Assembly: GCF_008636115.1 (NCBI RefSeq)
Contig: NZ_QLZD01000016.1
Span: forward strand, 38,295-102,294
DNA: 64,000 nucleotides
Reading direction: 5' to 3'
Origin: Candidatus Tokpelaia sp.
GTDB taxonomy: Bacteria > Pseudomonadota > Alphaproteobacteria > Rhizobiales > Rhizobiaceae
Shown here: positions 1-8,777 of the stretch, one piece after another
How the letters are laid out: each line of letters begins with the position of its first letter
Numbering within the stretch: the first letter of the stretch is position 1
Notes under the pieces: model-generated
The model's input: the letters and a program-made list of their open reading frames with translations, nothing else
What the model was told of the DNA's origin: nothing
Databases searched by the model: none
Translations under genes and position numbers: made by a program

Positions 1-105
1 GGTGCAGCAAGGCAGTATGGGCACAAAAGACCCGCCCATAATTATAGTTCATCAGAAACCGAAGGGGCGCGCGTAAGCCGTGCAAACCGAAGGGGCGCGC
101 GGAGC

Positions 106-471
106 GTGCAAACAGCGCCCGGGTTGGCGGGCTTTGGGTGCAACAAAGAGCAGGTGCGCGTAAGCCGTGCAAACAGCGCCCGGGTTGGCGGGCGGCGGGC
201 GCAACGAAGAACAGGTGCGCGTAAGCCGTGCAAACAGCGCCCGGGTTGGCGGGCGGCAGGCGCAACAAAGAGCAGGCGCGCATAAGCCGTGCAAACAGTG
301 CCCGGGTTGGCGGGCTTTGGGTGCAACAAAGAGCAGGTGCGCATAAGCCGTGCAAACAGCGCCCGGGTTGGCGGGCGGCGGGCGCAACGAAGAACAGGTG
401 CGCGTAAGCCGTGCAAACAGCGCCCGGGTTGGCGGGCGGCGGGCGCAACGAAGAACAGGCGCGCATAAGCC
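106..471. repeat. 61-bp tandem repeat array, six copies
   Basis: Six head-to-tail copies of a 61-bp GC-rich unit begin at 106, 167, 228, 289, 350 and 411. Each starts with GTGCAAACAGYGCCCGGG. The variable part alternates between a CTTTGGGTGCAAC type and a CGGCGGGCGCAAC type, so the copies fall into subtypes. A shorter related stretch precedes them at about 59-105 (GAAGGGGCGCGCG occurs twice). The unit is not a multiple of three. The long open frames crossing it are Cys/Arg/Pro-rich by composition only and are not called as genes. Confidence 0.9.
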
Positions 472-498
472 GGGCAAAATGCGGTTGGCCGCTGCTGC

Positions 499-534
499 AT
501 TATAGCCGCCGGAAAAGGCGGTCAAATCACAATT
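499..534 (-). repeat. Degenerate copy of the 26.7-kb CRISPR-like repeat
   Basis: Read on the minus strand, this 36-bp stretch matches the array repeat at 26676-26909 at roughly two thirds of positions. It contains TTGACCGC, TTTTC and GGCTATAAT in the same order, with one base deleted. On the minus strand it reads as TTGACC, 15 bases, TATAAT, a promoter-like arrangement facing the 61-bp tandem array. On the plus strand it could pair with the repeat as an anti-repeat. Both roles are inference. Confidence 0.45.
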
Positions 535-588
535 TGTCGATAACAGCAAAATTAGCGGCAGAAACTTTGCCTGTTTGTAAAAAAACTA

Positions 589-617
589 TTGACCTTGCGC
601 TTCTTCCTCCCTATGTT
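589..617 (+). promoter_or_regulatory. Promoter of tRNA-Lys(TTT)
   Basis: TTGACC at 589-594 and TATGTT at 612-617 are separated by exactly 17 bases and lie 35 bases before the tRNA. This fits a housekeeping sigma factor promoter. Confidence 0.65.
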
Positions 618-651
618 CCCGCCCATCTCTTCGGCAAAGGGGCTGATAAGA

Positions 652-727
652 GAGCGCGTAGCTCAGCCGGTAGAGCAACTGACTTTTAATCAGTAGGTCC
701 AGGGTTCGAATCCCTGCGCGCTCACCA
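652..727 (+). tRNA. tRNA-Lys(TTT)
   Basis: A 76-base cloverleaf with acceptor GAGCGCG pairing CGCGCTC. The anticodon loop is CTTTTAA, giving TTT, the T-loop is TTCGAAT, and the 3' CCA is encoded. Confidence 0.97.
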
Positions 728-1049
728 TTTATACCGTTGATTTTACTTTATATTTTTTTGATGAAAGATTTTGTTCCTGAAAAAGTCTGGGACTTTTCCA
801 GGCAGGTTTGGCAGGTTTTGTCTGCCTTTTGTTCTTCTCTGTTTCAAAATTCCCTGCTATGTCTGACAGTTTTTCGGCCTCATTAAAGGCACAAACAGGC
901 CTCGGCGGCAGCAAATTGCGCCAATCTGTGCCATTATGAGCTATTTTTCTGTAAATTTCCCCCTGAAAATTATTTTAGTATATTATAATGGAACTTGAAG
1001 AAGATACAGGCATTTTACCGGCAGAAGTAAACATATCAGGATTGGTAAA
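728..1049. other. Intergenic, no gene seen
   Basis: No convincing open frame lies between tRNA-Lys and the small secreted protein. A TATAAT at about 985-990 may be the -10 element for the downstream gene, but no good -35 is seen. Confidence 0.5.
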
Positions 1050-1367
1050 ATGAAAAAGATCCTTGTAACTCTTTGCCTCCTATTGGCAGGAACAGGCTTG
1101 TCCAGTGCGGATTTTCTGGATAAAGGCGTTTCATACCGCCCTAATCGGATAAATCCCTTTGTGTCACAGCAAATGGTAAAACCGCCGGTAGAGCAGAAAT
1201 CTTTCTCGCAGAAAGCGCGAGCCTATCAGATGCAGCCTTTATTGAGCCGTAAAATACCGGCTGAAGCGCCGCAATTACGCCCCGGCCGCAATTATGATAA
1301 TCCGGCCGCAAACCGCTTTGGTGACGGCTCTCAGCCCAATAAATATATTTGGGGCAGCCACCGCTAA
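1050..1367 (+). CDS. Small secreted hypothetical protein
   Basis: A 105-residue protein of unknown function. Residues 1-20 form a clear signal peptide (MKKILVTLCLLLAGTGLSSA), so the mature protein of about 85 residues is probably periplasmic. The remainder is polar, rich in Pro, Gln, Asn and Arg, and has no cysteine pair or family motif that I recognise. It stands alone between tRNA-Lys and the converging rpmG. The only Shine-Dalgarno candidate is a weak AGGATTGG. The signal peptide is the main reason to accept it as a gene. Confidence 0.6.
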   Translation: MKKILVTLCLLLAGTGLSSADFLDKGVSYRPNRINPFVSQQMVKPPVEQKSFSQKARAYQMQPLLSRKIPAEAPQLRPGRNYDNPAANRFGDGSQPNKYIWGSHR

Positions 1368-1456
1368 CCGGCGGCACTGCAGATTACGGTCTGTTTATGG
1401 CAGGATCAAGGGCTTTATAAACCGCAGCGATTGCGCTGTTTACAGTTCAATATAAC

Positions 1457-1482
1457 AAAAAGCCGCACTAAGGCGGCTTTTA
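1457..1482 (-). terminator. Rho-independent terminator of rpmG
   Basis: GCCGC and GCGGC form the stem, flanked by A and T runs on both sides, just beyond the rpmG stop. The flanking runs would let it work in both directions. Confidence 0.7.
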
Positions 1483-1514
1483 TCTGTGCTGCAAGCATTT
1501 TATGCAAAAGCAGC

Positions 1515-1682
1515 CTATTTGATTTTCGTCTCACGAAATTCAACATGCTTTTTCGCAACCGGGTCATATTTACGCTTTGTCATTTTCTCGGTCATAGTCC
1601 GGCTGTTTTTCCTGGCAACATAGAAAAAACCGGTATCTGCCGTCGACAAAAGCTTGATCTTGATTGTTGTCGCTTTAGCCAT
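1515..1682 (-). CDS. rpmG: 50S ribosomal protein L33
   Basis: Encodes 55 residues starting [20 protein letters not shown], with the L33 features [22 protein letters not shown] and VEFRETKIK. The length matches the bacterial L33 family. There are no CxxC pairs, so this is the zinc-independent form usual in alphaproteobacteria. L33 is a small protein of the large ribosomal subunit near the E site. It lies downstream of the MFS transporter gene on the same strand and is followed by a hairpin terminator. Confidence 0.95.
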   Translation of the reverse strand: MAKATTIKIKLLSTADTGFFYVARKNSRTMTEKMTKRKYDPVAKKHVEFRETKIK

Positions 1683-1786
1683 AATAATCTGGAATCCATT
1701 TAATCACTGAGCGAGATATAATGCGCGCCCAAAGCTAAAGGGCACACAAAAGCTTGCTTCGGTTAAAAAGCATTGCCGCCTGAAAG

Positions 1787-3067
1787 TCAAGGGCGAAACG
1801 CGCGTTTCAGATAGAGGCACAGCATAAAAACCACATATAGGCCGAAAAAGACCGCCATTGTGTCGGAAAATCCGGTTACCGGGTAATAATCCATGGCGAA
1901 ACCTGTCAGGGCAGGGCCGGCTAATATGCCCATTCCATAACAGAAAATAAAGGCAGAATTGGCAGCGGCCAGCTCCGGCCCTTTCAAATAAGTGCCAAGC
2001 CGCGCCAGCCCCAAAGTATATATACCGGCAGAAACCCCGCCCAAAAGAAACAAATCCAGCCGCAGCCACAGGCCTTTTTCAATAATAAAAGGCACAATGG
2101 CGGCACCGATAAACCCGCTGACCGCACACAGCCAGGCAATGAGTTTGCCCTTGCGGCTGCGATCGCTGATAATACTGATAGGCACCAGCAACAGCACATT
2201 GCCCAGCGCCAAAAGCGTTAAAAACTGCCCTGCCTGTGTTTCCGTATAGCCGGCATTCATGCCGAAAGGCATAATAAGCGATACGGCGCCAACCTGCACC
2301 GCGCCGAAAACAAAAGCAGCCAGAGTGGATTCCGGCCAGGCAAATATATGATGCAGAAATGGCGGGTGTTTTCTCTCTTTAAATTGCGGGGCAAGGCGGC
2401 GTGCCATAATAACCGGAACGGCCGCAAGAGCAATGAGGATACAGCCAATGGCAAAAGGCAAAAAACCCCGGCTGCCGACAAAAGAAAACAATATCGGCCC
2501 CAATGTGACCCCAAGCCCCATGCTGGCCGCGTAAATAGATAAAATAAAAGCGCGCCGCAAAGCCGGGGCCGAACTATTGACCCAGAATTCCGACAGGATA
2601 AACATAATAGTCATGGCAAAATGCAGGCTGAAGCGCAGGGCAAACCAGGCTATTGCACTGTCAAAACAATAAAAGCCCAAAAAGCTCAAGGCACCGACAA
2701 CCAGCATCGATAAAATAAGCGGCACGACACCAAAATATACCGCAAGGCGCGGCGTTACCATTGCCGCTATTACGGTCGCTGCTCCCCCCATTGTCGCATT
2801 ATAACCGATAACACTGTCGGAAAAATTATTGGCCGTCATAATAGCGGCAATAAGCGGCGCGCCAAAACCTATTGCCGCACCGACAACAGCAACAGTCGCC
2901 ATTGTGGCAAAAATCGCCTTTGCCTTGCCGGTTTTAAACAGGCCTTCATCTTTTGCCGCCGCCTGTGCCGGAATTGCCGCTTTATCGGCAGCCGGCTGAG
3001 ACAAACGGGGAATTTCTCCATTATCGCCCGGCCGGCAGCCTTCACTTTTTGCGATTTTATCAATCAC
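1787..3067 (-). CDS. MFS family transporter
   Basis: A polytopic membrane protein with about twelve hydrophobic segments and Gly/Ala-rich helices typical of the major facilitator superfamily. An acidic N-terminal extension precedes the first helix. The open frame continues upstream to 3190, but that part looks non-coding. I chose the GTG at 3067 (VIDKIAKSEG) because GGGAAAAGAG lies just before it, giving 426 residues. Substrate unknown. The gene lies upstream of rpmG on the same strand, and cotranscription is possible. Confidence 0.8.
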   Translation of the reverse strand: MIDKIAKSEGCRPGDNGEIPRLSQPAADKAAIPAQAAAKDEGLFKTGKAKAIFATMATVAVVGAAIGFGAPLIAAIMTANNFSDSVIGYNATMGGAATVIAAMVTPRLAVYFGVVPLILSMLVVGALSFLGFYCFDSAIAWFALRFSLHFAMTIMFILSEFWVNSSAPALRRAFILSIYAASMGLGVTLGPILFSFVGSRGFLPFAIGCILIALAAVPVIMARRLAPQFKERKHPPFLHHIFAWPESTLAAFVFGAVQVGAVSLIMPFGMNAGYTETQAGQFLTLLALGNVLLLVPISIISDRSRKGKLIAWLCAVSGFIGAAIVPFIIEKGLWLRLDLFLLGGVSAGIYTLGLARLGTYLKGPELAAANSAFIFCYGMGILAGPALTGFAMDYYPVTGFSDTMAVFFGLYVVFMLCLYLKRAFRP

Positions 3068-3826
3068 TTTATCACTCTTTTCCCGGCCGTAATAAACGGG
3101 CAGCGAGAAGATAGTCGCGCACTTCTGCCCGCTGCAAATGGCTCGTATAAATATATTCTGTAAATCCCGCGCAAACAACCGGCGACACAAGCAGTTTAAT
3201 TATTTTCTGCCCAATTTACCGCAACTTCTGCCGGCTGTGACCGCGGCAGGCATTGGGCCTGACTATAACAGCGCAAAGCTTAGGCAAAAAACCGCCATAA
3301 AGCAAGCAAAGGCTGGCAAAATATATAAACAGCCTTTTATCTCGCCCGGCACTGAATGGCTGTTTAAAACAATTTTATGCTCACTTTATTACACGGCAAA
3401 ACAATGCGGCAGAAACGCCAAAATAAAATAGAAAATTTTGCGTAAAAATTTAAAATAAGCTCTTCCCCTGAACTATAAAATATATTCTGTTAGTAGTTTT
3501 ATTTTTAATGGTTTATTTCAACTATTTTTATAGTATAAAAATAGTTGAAATAGTATATTTATGATTTCTTTCAGGGAGAAATGCTGTATATTTTTGTTTT
3601 GTCTTAAATAGAGTTAAAACCGATAGGCAGCATTCCTTAAAGAAAAAGTTTCGCGTCAGCAATTTGTGGTTCAGTTGTTTGCAGCCGGGGTAAACCAGCC
3701 GGCGGCAATAAAACCGGGGATACGAACTTTACAGGCCGCCTGCAGGCGTAATTTTAAGGTGCGTTTTCTCCCCTCCCTTATGGGGATATATATTCGGCAA
3801 AAAGGCCTGACAGCCGCAGAAAGGAC
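3068..3826. other. Long AT-rich intergenic region
   Basis: About 760 bases without a convincing gene. The part from 3430 to 3620 is distinctly AT-rich and contains a perfect 37-bp inverted repeat (3515-3551), annotated separately. A plus-strand open frame at 3138-3431 lacks family features and a ribosome binding site and is not called. Confidence 0.6.
3515..3551. repeat. Perfect 37-bp AT-rich inverted repeat
   Basis: Two 18-base arms (ATTTCAACTATTTTTATA and its exact complement) surround a single G at 3533. It could be an operator, a cruciform-forming site or a terminator. There is no T run beyond it, so termination is less likely. Confidence 0.85.
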
Positions 3827-4279
3827 ATGAAAATGGCACCGAAAAAAAGAACTTCCATGAAAACCGCGCCTGCCCCCAAAGGGCGTAAAAAAAGCGGTGC
3901 GACAAAAAAGACTGCCCGTATCGCTGCCAAAGCGCACACGGCGGCGGTGAGCCATGATCATCGTTATCATACTTATACAGATCACCGTTCCGAGAGCTAT
4001 AAGCATTATGCTTCTATTATGAAAACGGTGATTCTGTTTTTGGGCTTTGTTTTGCTTTTGGCCATTATCGCCAATATTTTCGCGCCTTCCATCAATAATC
4101 GCCCGATAACGCCCGGCGGCGCCCAAAATTTTATCGGCACCAATAATAGCGGCTATAATTCTGCCACGATCAGCGGTGCTTATAAACAATATAAATATGT
4201 AACGCCTGAAGGCACAGAATCTTCTTCACCTGTTAGCGCACCGGAGCCTTCTGCCTCCAGCTCAGCTCCTTCGCAGTGA
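3827..4279 (+). CDS. Hypothetical single-pass membrane protein with basic N-terminus
   Basis: A 150-residue protein of unknown function. Residues 1-40 are very rich in Lys, Arg, Ala and Pro and resemble histone H1-like tails. Then come a His/Tyr/Ser-rich stretch (DHRYHTYTDHRSESYKHY), one hydrophobic helix at about 66-86 (TVILFLGFVLLLAIIANIFA), and a Ser/Pro/Asn-rich tail. The basic N-terminus is probably cytoplasmic and could contact nucleic acid or lipid head groups, but that is inference. AGAAAGGA precedes the ATG. No recognised family. Confidence 0.6.
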   Translation: MKMAPKKRTSMKTAPAPKGRKKSGATKKTARIAAKAHTAAVSHDHRYHTYTDHRSESYKHYASIMKTVILFLGFVLLLAIIANIFAPSINNRPITPGGAQNFIGTNNSGYNSATISGAYKQYKYVTPEGTESSSPVSAPEPSASSSAPSQ

Positions 4280-4317
4280 GTCCCGGCCTGAAGGTCTTTA
4301 ATTGCCGAAATTTCTGC

Positions 4318-4374
4318 TTTGCCTGAACAAGATTGCCTTTGCCAATGGACGCAAGGTAATCTTGTTCAGGCAAA
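4318..4374. repeat. Long hairpin with 22-bp arms
   Basis: TTTGCCTGAACAAGATTGCC at 4318 pairs with its near-perfect complement ending at 4374, with one mismatch over 22 positions and a 13-base loop. It lies between the basic membrane protein gene and rplM. Confidence 0.85.
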
Positions 4375-4400
4375 GCCGTTTTGCTGTGCGCGGCTTTTTA
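4374..4400 (+). terminator. Possible rho-independent terminator
   Basis: AGCCG and CGGCT form a short stem followed by TTTTT, directly after the long hairpin. It would end transcription of the 3827 gene before rplM. Confidence 0.45.
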
Positions 4401-4702
4401 ACCACAGGCCGGAATTGCCGATAATGTGCCCCAAAGCGGCGTCAATTATCCGGTAGAAATCGCCTGAAACCGCCAAAACAGCGGCTTAATACTTATATCA
4501 GGGCTTGCTTTTTTGTTACTCCTCGCTTATAAATTCCCCCTCAAAGGCGGTGCTTTGGCTCAGCCTTATTTTTGTCGCCTGTATTTTGCCGCGTATGGCC
4601 GAAAATAAACAGAGCGGCAAAACAAGCAACAAAAAAAGCCTTGCGCGCTTGTTTGGGTTTAAAGCCACAGGCGGCAGGGATATAAGTCTTGAGGAAACTT
4701 CT

Positions 4703-5167
4703 ATGGTAACTTTTTCGCAAAAGCCGGCAGAAGTGGTGAAAAAATGGGTTATTATTGATGCAGAGGGGCTGGTTCTCGGCCGCCTGGCCGCAATTATCGC
4801 CAATTATCTGCGCGGCAAACACAAGCCGACCTTTACGCCACATATTGACGATGGTGACAATGTCATTATCATCAATGCCGAAAAAATTGCCCTGACGGGC
4901 AGAAAATATCAGAACAAGAAATATTATCGCCATACAGGCTATGCTGGCGGCATTAAAGAGCGCACAGCGCGCCAGATTCTTGAAGGTCGTTTTCCTGAAC
5001 GCATTATTGAAAAAGCTGTTGAGCGCATGATTCCGCGCGGCCCGCTGGGGCGCCGGCAAATGAAGAATCTGCGTGTTTACGGCGGCGCTGCTCACCCGCA
5101 TGAGGCGCAGAAGCCGGAAATGCTTGATATTGCGGCTCTTAACCCCAAAAATAAAAGGAGTGCGTAA
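4703..5167 (+). CDS. rplM: 50S ribosomal protein L13
   Basis: L13 of 154 residues starting [20 protein letters not shown], with the family hallmarks [45 protein letters not shown] and [19 protein letters not shown] [12 protein letters not shown]. It assembles early on 23S rRNA. The open frame extends upstream to 4505, but the ATG at 4703 gives the usual alphaproteobacterial length and has GAGGAAAC ahead of it. It is followed two bases later by rpsI, the standard L13-S9 operon. Confidence 0.97.
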   Translation: MVTFSQKPAEVVKKWVIIDAEGLVLGRLAAIIANYLRGKHKPTFTPHIDDGDNVIIINAEKIALTGRKYQNKKYYRHTGYAGGIKERTARQILEGRFPERIIEKAVERMIPRGPLGRRQMKNLRVYGGAAHPHEAQKPEMLDIAALNPKNKRSA

Positions 5168-5169
5168 TC

Positions 5170-5658
5170 ATGGCAGAACAGATTAGCTCCCTCTCGGAAC
5201 TGGAACTTATCAAACAGGTGCCGGCAGCAGCAGATCAGGCTGCCCCTGTCTATGTGCAAAAGCTGGACACACAGGGGCGCGCTTATGCCACAGGCAAGCG
5301 CAAAAACGCTGTTGCCCGTGTCTGGGTCAAGCCCGGTTCCGGCAAAATCACTGTTAATGACAAGGATTTCAGTGCCTATTTTGCTCGCCCGGTTTTGCAG
5401 ATGATTTTGCGCAAGCCGATTGTCGCCGGCAATCGGGACGGCCAGTTTGATATTATCGCCACAGTTATTGGCGGTGGTCTTTCCGGCCAGGCCGGGGCTG
5501 TGTGCCACGGTATTGCCAAAGCCATGACGCATTATGAGCCGGCCTTGCGCGCTGTGCTGAAAAAAGGCGGCTTCCTGACCCGCGACAGCCGTGTTGTTGA
5601 GCGCAAAAAATACGGCAAGGCCAAAGCCCGCCGTTCGTTTCAGTTTTCCAAACGCTGA
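5170..5658 (+). CDS. rpsI: 30S ribosomal protein S9
   Basis: S9 of 162 residues. The conserved body begins at [21 protein letters not shown] and ends in the tRNA-contacting basic tail [17 protein letters not shown], whose final Lys-Arg is universal. The N-terminal extension of about 35 residues ([14 protein letters not shown]) is usual in Rhizobiales S9. AAGGAG precedes the ATG and overlaps the end of rplM, indicating cotranscription. A strong terminator follows. Confidence 0.97.
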   Translation: MAEQISSLSELELIKQVPAAADQAAPVYVQKLDTQGRAYATGKRKNAVARVWVKPGSGKITVNDKDFSAYFARPVLQMILRKPIVAGNRDGQFDIIATVIGGGLSGQAGAVCHGIAKAMTHYEPALRAVLKKGGFLTRDSRVVERKKYGKAKARRSFQFSKR

Positions 5659-5685
5659 TACGCCTTTATTTGCCCGATTTACCCA

Positions 5686-5714
5686 AACCCCGCTTTTACC
5701 GGCGGGGTTTTTTA
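5686..5714 (+). terminator. Terminator of the rplM-rpsI operon
   Basis: AACCCCGC and GCGGGGTT form a strong stem followed by a T run. Confidence 0.85.
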
Positions 5715-6012
5715 TACCTTTGCCTGCCTTCTCTCGCCCGCGATTCATTGCGGCCTGGCCGCGCTTTCTGATGAGCTATACTATCCCTGTTTTGCCGCCC
5801 TCCGGCATAAAAGCTATGGCCTGGCCCATTGGCCGGCTATAGACCTGCCGGCCGCCTGCCTTGCTGAATTTGGAGCAGCAGTCCGGCTCGCCGGCGCACT
5901 TGCCAAAAACTTGCCGGCGCAGCAAAAACAGCCAGAATATCACTGCTGGAAAAGGGCAATTTCACCCCGCTTTGCCAGCGCGGTGAGCCGTTTTGCCGGC
6001 CATGCGGGGCAG
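5715..6012. other. Intergenic, no gene seen
   Basis: About 300 bases between the converging rpsI and purB. Short open frames have no family features and no ribosome binding site. Confidence 0.5.
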
Positions 6013-7317
6013 TCAGGCGCCGAAAACACGGCGAAAAATAATATCCACATTTCTGCTGTGCCAGGCAATGTCAAACAGTGCCTTTATTTCTTTTTCTGTC
6101 AAAATTTTGCGAATATCCTTGTCTGCCAGCAGCTCAGCCTGGAAGTCTTTGCCTGATTGCCATGTTTTCATGGCATTGCGCTGCACCAGGCGATAGGCTT
6201 CTTCGCGGCTCAGGCCTGTTTGTGTCAGTGCCAGCAAAATGCGCTGTGAATAGATAAGTCCGTGCAGCCTATCGATATTTTTTTGCATATTATGCGGGTA
6301 AACAAGCAGGTTTTCTATCAGCCCGGTCAGGCGGTCAAGGGCAAAATCAAGCGTAATTGTTGTATCCGGCGCAATAAAACGCTCGACCGAAGAATGCGAA
6401 ATATCGCGCTCATGCCATAAAGCAATATTTTCCATTGCGGGCAGGGCGGCAGCACGAATCACCCGCGCCAGCCCGGTCAAATTTTCCGACAGCACCGGAT
6501 TGCGCTTGTGCGGCATGGCTGAAGAGCCTTTTTGCCCGGCGGCAAAATATTCCTCTGCTTCCTGCACTTCAGTGCGTTGCAAATGACGAATCTCAATCGC
6601 CAGCCGCTCCATGCAGGAGGCAATAATGGCCAGACAGGTAAAAAACACGGCATAGCGATCCCGCGGGATAATCTGGGTAGAAATCGGCTCCGGCCGCATG
6701 CCTAGCGCTTTGGCGACATAGGTTTCGACATAAGGATCAATATTGGCAAAAGTGCCGACTGCGCCGGAAAGGGCGCAAGTGGAAATTTCCTGCCGGGCAG
6801 CTTGCAGCCTTTGCCTGCACCGGGCAAATTCAGCATAGGCAAAGGCCAGCTTCAGGCCAAAACTCGTCGGCTCAGCATGAATACCGTGACTGCGGCCAAT
6901 GGTTAAGGTGTTTTTATGCTCATAAGCGCGTTTTTTCAGCACGGCAAGCAGCCTGTCCAAATCGTCCAGCAAAATATCGGCTGCGCGCATGAGCTGGAGA
7001 TTAAAGCCGGTATCCAATATATCGGAAGAGGTCAGGCCGAGATGAATAAAGCGGGCATCTTCGCCGACAAATTCGCCCAAATGGGTGAGAAAAGCAATGA
7101 CATCATGTTTGGTCACTGCTTCTATTTCGGCAATTCTGTTTTCATCAAATCTGGCGGCGCTGCCTTTTTTGCGAATAGCGTCTGCCGCTTTTTGCGGGAT
7201 TGTGCCAAGCGCGGCCAGGGCATCGCATATATGCGCCTCTATTTCAAACCACAGGCGAAATTTGCTCTCCTGCGACCAGAGTGCAGCCATTTGCGGGCGG
7301 GAATAGCGGGGAATCAT
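6013..7317 (-). CDS. purB: Adenylosuccinate lyase
   Basis: Cleaves SAICAR and adenylosuccinate with release of fumarate in purine synthesis. The 434 residues match the PurB family. The signature loop GSSAMPHKRNP is present, as are the TSSDILDT and GRSHGIHAEPTSFG histidine motifs, which hold catalytic and substrate-binding residues of the fumarase/aspartase superfamily. The ATG at 7317 (MIPRYSRPQM) has AAAGGACAG before it and is preferred over the frame extension to 7341. It lies 35 bases after rpe on the same strand. Confidence 0.96.
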   Translation of the reverse strand: MIPRYSRPQMAALWSQESKFRLWFEIEAHICDALAALGTIPQKAADAIRKKGSAARFDENRIAEIEAVTKHDVIAFLTHLGEFVGEDARFIHLGLTSSDILDTGFNLQLMRAADILLDDLDRLLAVLKKRAYEHKNTLTIGRSHGIHAEPTSFGLKLAFAYAEFARCRQRLQAARQEISTCALSGAVGTFANIDPYVETYVAKALGMRPEPISTQIIPRDRYAVFFTCLAIIASCMERLAIEIRHLQRTEVQEAEEYFAAGQKGSSAMPHKRNPVLSENLTGLARVIRAAALPAMENIALWHERDISHSSVERFIAPDTTITLDFALDRLTGLIENLLVYPHNMQKNIDRLHGLIYSQRILLALTQTGLSREEAYRLVQRNAMKTWQSGKDFQAELLADKDIRKILTEKEIKALFDIAWHSRNVDIIFRRVFGA

Positions 7318-7352
7318 GAGCTGTCCTTTGCATTGCGGCAATAGAGCAGAGG

Positions 7353-8051
7353 TTAAACAGACTTGCTGCTGCCGGGCGATAATCCGGCATAAGCCGCCTG
7401 ACGCAGAGCGGCAATGCGCGGTGCATAAGTCTCTGCCCTGTTGCCGTGATAAATAGCCGAGCCGGCAACAAAAACACCGGCACCGGCTGCCGCTGCCGCA
7501 CCGATAGTATCAACCGTAATGCCGCCGTCAACTTCTATTGCAATCGGCCTTTTGCCGACCAGTTTTTTAATGCGGCGGATTTTTTCCAGTTGGGAGGGCA
7601 AAAAACTCTGCCCGCCAAAGCCGGGATTAACTGTCATCACCAGAATAATATCAATATCGTCCAGCACATAAGCCAGCGCGGTTTCCGGCGTGGCGGGGTT
7701 AAGCGCCAGCCCGGCGCGACAACCCAAATCGCGAATATGGCGCAAAGCGCGCTGGGTATGATAACCGGCTTCGGCATGGATAGTGATATTGTTACAACCT
7801 GCTTTGGCAAAAACTTCCAGATAAGGCTCATAAGGTGTTATCATTAAATGCGCATCAAAAACCGCTTTGGTCAGAGGTCGCACAGCTTTGACAATATCGG
7901 CGCCATAGCTGATATTGGGGACAAATCGGCCGTCCATAATATCAATATGCAGCCAGTCGGCCCCGGCCGCCATAATATTTGTCACCTCCTGCCCCAGCCT
8001 GGCAAAATCAGCCGATAGCAAAGAAGGGGCAATAAGCGGGGGAGATTTCAT
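7353..8051 (-). CDS. rpe: Ribulose-phosphate 3-epimerase
   Basis: Interconverts D-ribulose 5-phosphate and D-xylulose 5-phosphate in the pentose phosphate pathway. A 232-residue TIM barrel with family motifs IAPSLLSADFARLG, WLHIDIMDGRFVPN (metal-binding His and catalytic Asp), MTVNPGFGGQSF and IEVDGGI (second catalytic Asp), and a phosphate-binding GSAIY near the end. It lies directly upstream of purB with a short gap and is probably cotranscribed with it. Confidence 0.96.
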   Translation of the reverse strand: MKSPPLIAPSLLSADFARLGQEVTNIMAAGADWLHIDIMDGRFVPNISYGADIVKAVRPLTKAVFDAHLMITPYEPYLEVFAKAGCNNITIHAEAGYHTQRALRHIRDLGCRAGLALNPATPETALAYVLDDIDIILVMTVNPGFGGQSFLPSQLEKIRRIKKLVGKRPIAIEVDGGITVDTIGAAAAAGAGVFVAGSAIYHGNRAETYAPRIAALRQAAYAGLSPGSSKSV

Positions 8052-8216
8052 AATGAAAATCCTGATTGTTCAAGCGCGCTGCCAAAAATGTAGAATATAA
8101 ACAGGCGCGGGAAAAGGGGAAAAACCGCAAATGCCGCCGTTTAACCATATTTTCGGGCAAAAAGCACCGGGGTCGGCCTTAAAATATCAGGAAACGGGCT
8201 CAAGGGCAAAAGCTGC

Positions 8217-8777
8217 TCATTTGCGCAGCCAGGCGAAAGCAGAATCGCTTTTGGCGGCTATGCGGGTTGCTTCCGGGGCGATACGGTTTAAATCCATACC
8301 GATAACGGGGATAATTTCCTCATCTATTTTTACTGCCAGAGTGATATGCAGCAGATTGTCACCTTCCAGCCGGGCGATTATATTGCCGTTTAATTTATCG
8401 CGGTTAAGCTCCAGGGTCATATGATTTTTGTGAATTGCCCCGGCAATAATATCGAGGCCGTTTGCTTGCGCCCCTTCATTAAAACTGCCGTGAAATGTGC
8501 TGCCTCTGCGGCTGATTCTGGCTTTGACAGGCTGAGAGAAAATACCGGTGCGGCAGGTGCCGTCCAAATTCATTTCCATTTCATTTTCTGCGGTTGGCGT
8601 GCTTAATTTGCAGCTGAATTTTATCCCTTTATAACGCCCGGCCACCACCTCACCCTTACCGCTCCACTGGCCGCGCACGGATTGCAAAAAAGCAGCGCGG
8701 TAATCTACTGCCTGAGCCGCCGGTAAATTCATAAAAACCGACAGAAAAATGAGGAAAAAAGCGAGAACTCTTTGCAT
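8217..8777 (-). CDS. Secreted hypothetical protein
   Basis: A 186-residue protein. Residues 1-23 form a signal peptide ending in PAAQA, so it is predicted to be periplasmic. The mature part is mostly alternating polar and hydrophobic residues, suggesting beta strands, with two cysteines (FSCKL and GTCRTG) that could form a disulfide. The motifs SVRGQWSGKGEVVAGRYKG and TFHGSFNEG resemble conserved uncharacterised periplasmic proteins of Rhizobiales, but I cannot name a function. It lies upstream of rpe on the same strand, 165 bases away. Confidence 0.75.
   Translation of the reverse strand: MQRVLAFFLIFLSVFMNLPAAQAVDYRAAFLQSVRGQWSGKGEVVAGRYKGIKFSCKLSTPTAENEMEMNLDGTCRTGIFSQPVKARISRRGSTFHGSFNEGAQANGLDIIAGAIHKNHMTLELNRDKLNGNIIARLEGDNLLHITLAVKIDEEIIPVIGMDLNRIAPEATRIAAKSDSAFAWLRK

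Noticed and set aside
42..549. Long Cys/Arg/Pro-rich open frames on the minus strand over the 61-bp repeats
   Set aside because: They arise from the GC-rich tandem repeat, show the same peptides in different frames and have no ribosome binding site.
3138..3431. Plus-strand 97-residue frame upstream of the AT-rich region
   Set aside because: No family features or ribosome binding site, and it overlaps the start region of the MFS gene on the other strand.
4505..4702. 66-residue N-terminal extension of L13
   Set aside because: L13 is normally 154 residues here, and a ribosome binding site directs the start to 4703.
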